A DNA stretch of 64,000 nucleotides from Azolla caroliniana (lineage: Eukaryota > Polypodiophyta). Within the stretch, counting starts at the first letter, position 1; every line of letters begins with the position of its first letter. Both the position numbers and the translations under genes were made by a program. Positions 55,334 through 64,000 of this stretch are shown here, in pieces. The notes beneath the pieces were generated by a model. The model saw nothing but the letters and a program-made list of their open reading frames with translations. It searched no databases and had not been told where the DNA came from. The stretch is taken from contig JBHGNT010000005.1 in assembly GCA_043228905.1 (NCBI GenBank), positions 14,260,001 through 14,324,000 of the forward strand, written 5' to 3'.

Positions 55334-57060
55334 TTGTCGACATTAGCCGAAAAGGTTGTGAAATCAGGTAATCTCGAATTACACCGATCCACCCGCCTAA
55401 AGAACCCCGTAAAGAGATACGTGTATAATGAGTACATGGCGCATCATTATGCGTACATGACGCGAGTGGCGGAAGTGTGTGAGCCGGAGAGCTACGCAGA
55501 AGCGGCGAAAGACGGGAACTGGCGTGCCGCGATGGAGGAAGAGATGCGCACTTTGACTGATAATGAGACTTGGGACCTGGTTGATGCACCGAAGGGTGTA
55601 AAGCCGATTGGATGTAGGTGGGTGTATAAAGTGAAATACAATACTGACAGCTCAGTCAATCGATACAAGGCCGTTTAGTTGTGAAACGCTACACGCAGAA
55701 GCACGGCATGGACTACGATGAGACCTTCGCACCTGTCGCGAAGATGACTACCCTGCATGTTCTGCTAGCCGTAGTTGCAGCAAAGGGGTGGCACTTGCAT
55801 CAGATGGATGTAAAGAACGCGTTCCTACAAGGTGATCTTGAGGAACAAGTGTACATGGTACAACCCCCCAGATTTCTATCCGAACGAAACACTTCAACAA
55901 TTTGCCGACTGAAGAAGTCACTCTACGGACTTAAGCAAGCCCTGCGAGCTTGGAACAGGAAGATTATGCAACAGTTGCGTAGGATGGGGTTTATGACGTC
56001 AAAATCGGACTCTTCACTATTTGTTCGGAAAGGTCAATATGGATCGGTAAGCCTTCTACTGTATGTTGATGATTTAGTCATCGCCGATGCCGACCTGGAC
56101 AAAATCTGCCGTGTAAAGTCTCAACTTGCAGCATCATTCAAAATGAAGGATCTTGGAGGCCTTCATTACTTCCTCGGGATCGAAGTTATCCGCGCCCCCG
56201 AAGGCATATTGATTAGCCAACGTCATTACGCACTAAATATGCTCTTCAAGTTCGGGATGGCCAACTGTAAGCCCATCTTGACCCCTCTGGATAGAAACGC
56301 AAAGCTTTGCCGAGATTCGGGAAAGGCATGCGACTCGACACGGTTTTGAGAGATTGTCGGAAGCCTAATATATTTGACGATCACTAGGCCGGACCTCAGC
56401 TACCGGTCAAACTGATCAGTTAGTTTATGTCGCAGCCTACGGCTGAACACTTTCAGTGCGCACAAAGGGTATTGCGATATGTCAGTGGCACGAAAGACAT
56501 GGCGTTGCTATATCGGGCAGGCGTAGCCGAACAGTTGGTTGGCTACATGGATGCCGATTGGGCCGAAAACGCCAATGATCGTAGATCCACATCCGGATAC
56601 GCCTTCTCATTAGGAAGTGCGGCGATCGCATGGAGCAGTAAGAAGCAGCCGACAGTAGCACTGTTGAGCACGGAGGCCGAATATCGAGGGGCGACTGTCG
56701 CTACATGCGAAGTCATTTGGCTTAAACAACTATTATGGGATTTGCATGTGGAGGTGTCTGATCCGACGATGATCTATTGCGACAACCTTAGCAATGTCCA
56801 CCTTGCGAAAAACCTTGTATTCCACACCCGGACCAAGCACATTGAGGTGCATTACCATTTTAGCAGGTCCTTTCAGGTGACGTCGAACTAGCATATGTTC
56901 CGACGTATCGACAAGTTGTCGACATTTTCACCAAGCCTCTTGGTCTCGACAAGTTGCGGAATTTCTCCAATGAGCTTGGGTTGTGTCACCTCAACATGCT
57001 GAAATTGAGGGGGAGATAGGAACAAGAGAGTGAAAGGAGCGGAGGTGATCATCGCGGCGG
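55334..57060 (+). pseudogene. COP5 RT and RNase H
   Basis: RT: CRWVYKVKYNTDSSVNRYKA, a frame break at 55675-55681, FAPVAKMTTLHVLLAVVAAK, MDVKNAFLQGDLEEQVYMV, SLYGLKQALRAW, LLYVDDLVIADAD (YVDD near 56063). TGA at 56347 in the FRQIVGS motif. RNase H from 56427: QRVLRYVSGTKDMALLY, YMDADWAENANDRRSTSGYA and STEAEYRGATVATCEVIWLK, ending in DIFTKPLGLDKLRNF text near 56925-56960. Only a few breaks, so younger than COP3 or COP6. Confidence 0.93.
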
Positions 57061-57541
57061 AAGTGACCATGGTGCGGAGTCGGATGTAGAATTCGATTTC
57101 GGGCCGGCTGAAGAAGTCGAAGAAGAGAGCAACGCCCGTAATCGTAAGGAAGAGCCGAGGACAACTGAATCAGGGGGAGGTAAGGCCAAGACCAAGATGT
57201 GATCTGACATTGTCAAAGGCCTAAAGACTGAAGACGAATTTGAGGGAACCAATTCGGATGTAAGTGGAATTGAATCGGAAGAGACCGATTCAATTGAAAT
57301 GTTCGATTCGGATATTACGAATCGACTGAGGGCCAAGTGGAGGAAAGGGCAACGGAAGAGGCGCCAACACCGCAACAGCAAGGGAGCTGAGAAGGGCCAA
57401 ATGAGCAGACCAGCCGACTAGAAGGGTCGAGGAGCGCGGAATCGAACAGGTCGAAGAGTGCGAGCAAGGCGTGAAGCCAGGAGAAGCCGGAGTGAAGATC
57501 TGGAGGAGCATGTGGAACTTCAAGTTGAGCTTGAGGGGGAG

Positions 57542-57964
57542 TGTTGAGTGACAAGCTCAACATTGGGTGCGTAACATGGTGCGTAACCCAGTGCGTAGAC
57601 CGAGTGCGTAAAACAGTACGCATAACGTGGCCATATCGGTGCATAAACCGAAAGTCCGTTAGTATGGTATTCCTCGTAAGGAATAATTTTGGGAGTTAGT
57701 GTAGTAGGCTCATTTATGAACAGTCAAGTAGTGTCAGTACTTGTGTCAACCCGATAGTCAGGGCTTGTATAAAAGGTGCTCATTGAGCACGAAGTATGTA
57801 CAGAGTGTCATTATTTTGAAATAGAACTGAGTTGTCTGCTCTCTCTCTCTTTGTCTCCCCCTCTCCATCTCCATCTCTGCGTTTTCTGCGTTTTACCAAA
57901 CTGTCGTTCTCCAAACTGTGTACTCTGTGTTTCGCATACGCTTCCGCACATGTATTCTTTTACA
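57542..57964 (+). repeat. COP5 3' LTR (423 bp)
   Basis: TGTTGAGTG...TTTTACA. Contains at least five GTGCGTA-type repeats near 57566-57615, a TATA-like GTATAAAAGG near 57767, and ends in the CGCTTCCGCACATG region shared with COP1 LTRs. Confidence 0.88.
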
Positions 57965-59160
57965 GTATAAGAAGTATATTTTGTTTTAGAAAAAATAACT
58001 AAATAAAATTGAAAGCTTTTGGGCAAACAAGCTCAAGCCTTTGGGTGTTTTTCGTTAATACTACTGAAGAAAATCTTTGAAAGAAAAAAAGAGAGAGAAT
58101 TGTTTGGCATGTACACACATAGAAGCTCAAGTAAGAGAAACCTTAACTAATCTATAACCCATAAACAAGATAAGTTATGACTATAAGTTTATAATGATAG
58201 GAGTTTGGAGATATTGGTTGCGGAAGTGTCCTTGTGGTTGATAATACTAGAGCTCATATATGGTGATTGAGGGGCATATCCATTCTAATGAACTATCAAT
58301 TAGGCATAGACATGGGGTTTCGTGGTGCGTTCAAGTTGCCTATCATAGACTCCAAGGAGGCCTGGTGGAGGAAATGTAGGATGCACACGTTATAGGTTAA
58401 TGAGAGCGGCTTGAGCAATCCAACAAGGAAACAAAGCGAGCGAGTGATGTAATTGCCACTTAGGAAAATGCAAGTCAACATGTTGCAACAAATGTTCAAC
58501 TTGTAGATACTTGGAGGCAATTGAAAAGACTCATTGCATTATGCAAGACTTGTGGTGGCCTAATTGTGCTACACTAGCATATGGGGAAGGGGCAGACTAC
58601 ATAGTACTGTTAGGGTAGTAAATGACAACTTTGGGTGATTAACATTCAATCTGCGATCGGGGCTATCATAGATCGATGTAGGAGGACCAGATATAATATA
58701 ACATTCAAATGTTATATATACCACCACATGCTAACAATATTGTCCAAGATTCTACTATGAATCATACGATGATGTTGAACATCATAATTAATGCATTTCA
58801 GGTTGGAAGAAAACATCAAAAATTTGTAAACAGAATGCCGGTTGTGATCATCCAATCGATGCTTCTTCGAGGGGATTGATTACCTATTATCTATCATTAA
58901 CATTGTATATATTCTACCTTATGTCAAGATAACTGTCCTAACTAACTTGGCTAAATAAACCTAAGGTGGATCCATACAAGGGAGGAATACATAATATTAA
59001 TATAACATGTGAAATAATTATGTATACTAACGTGATCGATCCAATTCATGCCACACACAATGCCTAATATGGAGATCCACACATTAGGATAGAGCATATA
59101 ATATGAAACAATTAGATGCAAATACTGATACCACACACACACATACATTTTTGGCTGATG
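57965..59160. other. Intergenic, nothing recognised
   Basis: AT-rich sequence with short unsupported open frames only. Confidence 0.6.
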
Positions 59161-59423
59161 ATGTTGGAGTGTAGGAGATGCGGAAAAAGGGGGGGGGGGG
59201 GGTTCGGTCCATATCTGGTGCGGGCGTTAGAGCATTGAGGGGACCTTTTCCCTACCCTAGTACAACAGGACCCGTCCCCCTGTGGATATCTATCTCTAGA
59301 AGTTTTGGATGAGTGAGAATGGAGATGAGATGAGCGAAGGGGAATGAATTGGCGGGGGTGTTTTGGTGGCTGGGTTTTGAGAGGTTTAGAGATTCTGCAT
59401 GAAGGGATAAGGCCACGTGGCAG

Positions 59424-59464
<41 letters not shown>

Positions 59465-60300
59465 AAAGCTCCCTCTGGTCTCCCCGCCCTTCCAGCCCAA
59501 AAACTACTACTAATGCATACATATATTATGTACATAATAAATACTACATACCCATACCATACACTATGTATACCCAGAGAAAATGTTCCCCCCACCCCAT
59601 CCCATCCCACCCCACCCCTACTACTTACTACATTCATACTACTATTACTACATTCATACATTCATTATTTATACTACTACTACTACATTCGTACATTCAT
59701 ACATTCATTATTCATACTACTACTACTACTACATTCATACATTCATACATTCATTATTCATACTACTACTACTACTACTACATTCATACATTCATACATT
59801 CATTATTCATACTACTACTACTACATTCATACATTCATACATTCATTATTCATACTACTACTACTACTACTACTGTAGACGACTCACTCGACCAACTCCC
59901 ACCCAAAGCACTCTCCCTCAAACCCCAACAAAAAACACAGACAGACAGACAAGACAGACAGAGAGAGTATGTATGTATGTATGTATGTATGTACATATGT
60001 AGTAGTACATTCTAAAAGAGATAGACATCATCCCCCTCCTCCTCCTCTTCTTCTTCTTCTTCTTCTTCCTTCTTCTCCTCCTCTCCCTCCATCCTGTTTT
60101 ATCCTCTTCTTTTGCCTCTCTCTCTCTCTCTCTAGGGTTTTCCTTCTTGCGAAGGAGGCCTCCTCCTCCTCCTCCTCCTTGTCCTTGCGCGAGCTGCGAG
60201 GCTTTATATTATATATATATATATATAGGTAGGTAGGTGGGTGCATCTTCCTTCTTCTTCTTCTTCTTCTTCTTCTTCTTCTTCTTCTTCTGCGCGCGCG
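59161..60300. repeat. Microsatellite and minisatellite cluster upstream of the Toc gene
   Basis: G14 run (59189-59202), GA run (about 59427-59462), an array of ATTCATAC and ACT units with a longer unit of about 40-60 bases repeated four or five times (59630-59876), GTAT (59968-59995), TTC/TCC runs (60030-60090), TA (60209-60229) and TTC (60251-60291). Long open frames here come from repeat periodicity. The promoter and 5' UTR of the Toc gene must lie within or next to this region. A possible small 5' UTR intron is GTAAGA (60319) to CAG (60390). Confidence 0.88.
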
Positions 60301-60392
60301 CGTGTGTCCGTGTCCCCGGTAAGAAATCAATTGCCCTTTGAATTTCTATATCCGTGTCTCTCACTTTCTTCTCCTTTTCTTCAACTTCAGCC

Positions 60393-63300
60393 ATGGAAGA
60401 TTCATCATCATCTTCTGCACCTGCACCTGCACCTGCTCCTTTTTCTCATCCTAACGAAGATGCAGTGTCTGTTAAGCCCTCGTATTCTGATATTGTGCAA
60501 GGTAATGGTGGTGGACCTCCTCCTCCTCCTCTTCCTCCTCATCTCCATCTCCATCATCATCATCATCATCATCATCTCCATCCCCGCCCTCCTCCCCCTC
60601 CTCTGTTTCGTGTGCTTCCTGAGACCGAGTTGTATCCAGGGGTAGAACCTGCAGAATTGATGGATTTTGTTGATGCTCCTGAAGCGGCAGTACTGCCTCC
60701 TGGAAGCAGCAATGGCCATGGTAGTCTCTATTACACCAAGGAAGAAGAAAAAGAAGACGGTGATGGCTATGGGGATGTTGAAGAAGATGGAGTTAGTAGT
60801 GTTGAAAGCTTTGATAGCGCACAGGAAAGGATTCCCTTAATTCCCGTGAGTAGCATAGGTTATGCAGAAGTTCGTAATACTGTCCATTTATCCTCCTCCT
60901 CTGTGGATGAAGTGATTTCGTCTGAACTGGTAAAGGATACAGAAAATCAATCATTGGAATGCCAAGGAAGTGGTATCCTGGTTCAAAACGTGAACAATGA
61001 TTTCTCACTGATTGCTGATGCTGAAGAAGCTAAGGCAAAAGCTGAAGAAGGGATAGGGATTCACGCAGAAGCTCCGGAGCAGCCAGTGACAAATGATCCA
61101 TCAGAGAAGTTGGACCATGAAAGAGAAGGTGTTGTAGAGAATTACGATTATGGAGCTGAGGGTCCAAAAGTGACCAATGATTCATCACCCACTCTAGATG
61201 GTGATGGCAAAGAAGTGGCAGAGAAGGACGGCGATGACAAGGAACTGGTAGAGAAGGATGGTGAAGTTCCTGAGGAGCCAAAGTTGATGCTGGTAGACAT
61301 TGATGCTGAAGTTCTTGAGGAGCCAGAAATGGATGACTCTTCACAGTCCACCCTGAATGCCAAAGAAGCTGTATACAGTGACAGTGAAGTTCCTGAGGAT
61401 CCAAGAATGGTCGACTCTCCACAGACCACCTCGGGGGATGCCAAAGAAGTAGTAGTAGTAGACAATGAGGCTGAAGTTGGTGATTTGCCAAAGCTAGATC
61501 CTTTACTGGCATCGGATGCTGAGGAAGTGGTGGTAGAGAATCGAAGTGAAGTCTGTGAAGAGGTAAAGGCTAAGGCTAGTGATTGGTTGACTTTGGGTGC
61601 TGAAGACGTGGCAAGAAATGCTATTGAAGTCTCCGAGGAGCCAAAGAGGAATGCTGTACTTACTTCAGATGCCAAGGAACTGGATGAGGGTCATTTCAAG
61701 GTGACAAAGACAAATGACTCACTGGCCTTGGATGCTGAAGAAGTGGCAGAAACTTACCAAGAAGTTTCTGAGGAATCAAAATTGAACTCTTTACTGTCTT
61801 CAGATGTGGAGAATTATTTTGGAGTTCTTGTGAAGCCAAAGACGAATGATCTTTTACAGGCTTTGGAGGGTTCAAAGGTGAATGATTCAGTTGTCTCAAT
61901 CTCAAACGCGGAGAAAGTGAAGGAAGATAATGGGGAAGTTCAGGAGATACTATCAAACAAGAATCATTCTGATTCGCTTACCTTGAATGCTGAAGAAGAA
62001 GTACTGAACTGTGGAGATGACAAGATTGTAAATGAAGATATGCTCGGAACTGGTAAATTCAGCAATGATAGTGTGATTCCATTGGGTAAGTTCTTTAGTG
62101 CAAACCAAGAGGAAGATATGGTGGAATTTATTGTAAATAGAGATTTTGAGACCTCTAATACTTTCTATGTTACAGATATTCATCCCACTTCTGAAGAAAT
62201 AAAAGAATATCATAGTAATGGAAGCATAGATGATACAACAACTTCACAAGTTGAAATTTCTTGCTGTTCTGAGAAAACAGGCCAGGAATCGATAGAGAAA
62301 TCTGTTACTTCACATGAAGATGCCAAAGAAGGCAAGGTGGATAATAGGGAAGTTAATTCTGGAGAGAAAGAAGAGACTTCACTAGAAGCAGATCATAATG
62401 GGATCGGGAAAGAAGCTACTGGAAATGTGAAACAATGGCAAAATGATGAGACAGCTAACTTAGCCACTGGTGAGAGAGAAGAAATCCCGAAAAGGGAATT
62501 GATGGATGAAGTTGTTGATCGAGAAGAAGAGAACACACAAAATAACAATGAGGAAGAAGCAGAAGCAGAAGAAAAAACATATGGGTTTTCAATCACAAGT
62601 GTAGAACTGATTGAATCCTTGATTACAGAAGATATGCCTTCTAATTTTAATCAAGAACCTTTAATAAAGGCTCCTGGAATACCGGAAGTAGACGAGAATA
62701 GTGGAGTAAAGACATCAGATGAGGTTGAAGCAAGGCCAAGCGAAGAAGTGATAGTTGAGAAAGACGAGATTGCAAATGCACCTCTGACAAGAGAAGAAAA
62801 CAAGAAAACAGAAGAGATAATGAAACCAAAGAATGAGACAGGTAAGGTGGAGAGAAAAGGTAGTACTAATAAAACCATTTTGAGAAAATATCGTGTTTTC
62901 TGAAAAACTCTATTTTATGATTGCAGAAGGAAACCCTAAGTCTTCAACAGGTCAGAGCTCCACCAATACACCAACGACAACAATTACTGGTGCCCCTGCT
63001 GGCCTTGGAAGTTCAATACCCTCCTTAGAGGCTACATCACGAATTATTCAACGAGGCAGTGGTAGATTCTCACGCCAAGCTCTGGTACCAAATGAAGAAA
63101 ACCAGTCAAATGATGAGGTTTCTGAAGGTGGTGATGAAGCAAGAGAGAAATTACATCAGATCCGAGTCAAGTTTCTGCGCTTAGCTCATAGACTTGGGCA
63201 ATCTGCACATAATGTGGTTGTTGCTCAAGTTTTGTATAGGCTGGGATTAGCAGAACAACTTCGCGGGGGTCAGAGTAGTGGTAGAACAGGGTCTTTTAGC

Positions 63301-64000
63301 TTTGAAAGGGCAAGCTTGCTAGCAGAAGAGCAAGAATCAGCTGGTGCAGAGGATTTGGACTTTGGATGTACTATCATGGTTCTCGGAAAGAGCGGTGTAG
63401 GGAAGAGTGCAACAATCAATTCTTTGTTTGATGAGATTAAAACTCAAACAAATGCTTATAGTCCTGCAACGAATAAAGTTAAGGAGATTGTTGGTACAAT
63501 CCATGGCATCAAGCTAAGAGTCATAGATACACCTGGTCTTTTGACTTCTTTCGGTGATCAACCCAGGAATCAAAGGATTATGTCATCAGTGAAGAGATAC
63601 ATCAAGAAGTCACCACCTGATATTGTTCTATATTTTGATAGATTGGACATCCCAAGTAGGGATTATGGTGATTTGCCTATACTCCGAACCATCACTGATA
63701 CTTTTGGTGCTGCAGTTTGGTTCAATGCCATTGTTGTGCTTACACATGCATCATCAGCTCCTCCAGATGGTGCTAATGGTGTACCCGTGAGTTATGAGAT
63801 GTTTGTTGCACAACGATCACACATAGTTCAACAAACAATTCGCCAAGCAGCAGGGGATATGAGACTTATGAACCCTGTCTCTTTAGTGGAGAATCATGGT
63901 TCATGCCGAAGGAACAGATCTGGACAACGTGTTTTGCCCAATGGCCAAGTGTGGAAGCCACAACTCCTACTTCTATGCTTTGCATCAAAAATCTTGGCTG
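60393..64000 (+). CDS. Toc120/132-type chloroplast import receptor GTPase (5' part)
   Basis: ATG at 60393 in GCCATGG context; the open frame begins upstream with a non-ATG codon. Exon 1 is 60393-62841 (816 codons plus one base), the intron is 62842-62926 (GTAAGG...TTGCAG), and exon 2 is 62927 to beyond the window. The long acidic A-domain (residues 1 to about 800) has poly-Pro and poly-His tracts (residues about 45-70) and imperfect EVxEEPK-type repeats. The GTPase domain has P-loop GKSGVGKS (residues about 970-977), DTPG (about 1017-1020) and THAS (about 1089), then GDMRLMNPVSLVENH and GQRVLPNGQVWKP. Toc159-family proteins sit in the plastid outer envelope and bind preproteins by their transit peptides. 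Details such as LGKSGVGKSATINSLFDE and the RLDIPSRD block fit the Toc120/132 branch best. The membrane domain lies beyond the window. Confidence 0.95.

Larger units (their letters stand above)
54046..57964 (+). mobile_element. COP5: Copia element, 5' half missing
   Basis: Integrase, RT, RNase H, 3' region, purine tract (57522-57541) and 3' LTR (57542-57964). Gag, protease and the 5' LTR are absent, replaced by the GYP5 remnant. Closest in text to COP1, with which it shares long identical stretches, so the same family or a sister one. Confidence 0.9.

Noticed and set aside
59344-60330. Long low-complexity frames (Tyr/Ile/His-rich and Arg-rich)
   Set aside because: They are explained by microsatellites whose period is a multiple of three or by overlapping repeats.
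60354-60392. Earlier start for the Toc receptor at 60354
   Set aside because: The codon is GTG. The ATG at 60393 has a strong context and follows a possible 5' UTR intron.
1-64000. CRISPR array, bacterial operon, toxin or defence locus
   Set aside because: The tandem repeats seen lack unique spacers, and all genes are plant nuclear or retrotransposon type with introns or element structure.

Overview
The window is nuclear DNA of a land plant. It holds two host genes with spliced introns, a membralin-like gene and the 5' part of a Toc120/132-type chloroplast import receptor. The rest is mostly LTR retrotransposon sequence. The plant Copia primer-binding site (TGGTATCAGAGC) and the chloroplast receptor fix the kingdom. 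The element families look like those of a seed-free vascular plant such as a fern, but that is an impression and is not shown by the sequence.

Bases 1-28673 are one old Ty1/Copia element, here called COP1, about 6 kb before it was interrupted. Its 5' LTR is cut by the window start and its 3' LTR ends at 28673. Five later insertions split it, and the COP1 reading resumes after each one: GYP1-A (Ty3, minus, 1828-9041), GYP1-B (the same Ty3 family, plus, 11477-18762), a solo LTR (19131-19557), GYP2 (a gag-only Ty3-like element, minus, 19859-24745) and COP2 (a deleted Copia, minus, 24895-27754). Four to five base target duplications flank each insertion, two of them with one mismatch. GYP1-A and GYP1-B are nearly identical, have intact gag/protease and pol frames, and stand head to head as a 7.2 kb inverted repeat with a 2.4 kb spacer.

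Bases 28674-35420 are decayed mosaics: an antisense Copia gag piece, a minus-strand Ty3 piece (GYP3), a Copia lacking RT/RNase H but with a complete 3' LTR (COP3), and a Copia 3' end (COP4). The membralin-like gene (36465-43644, about 14 exons, about 704 codons) lies in a quieter stretch. Its 2.3 kb intron 10 carries a fossil LINE reverse transcriptase.

Bases 44690-57964 return to repeats: unidentified coiled-coil coding remnants, a minus-strand Ty3 (GYP4), a Copia RNase H remnant (COP6), a decayed Ty3 gag/protease (GYP5) fused to a Copia integrase-RT-RNase H with its 3' LTR (COP5). Bases 57965-60390 are intergenic and become very rich in microsatellites just upstream of the Toc receptor gene (60393 to beyond 64000).

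I see no operon, CRISPR array or bacterial defence system. The most notable material is the young inverted Ty3 pair with its unusual protein and LTR features, the gag-only element carrying an internal tandem array, and tRNA/SINE-like modules inside LTRs. Family labels (COP, GYP) are mine. No alignment was run, and boundaries come from reading LTR ends, TG...CA termini and flanking duplications by eye.
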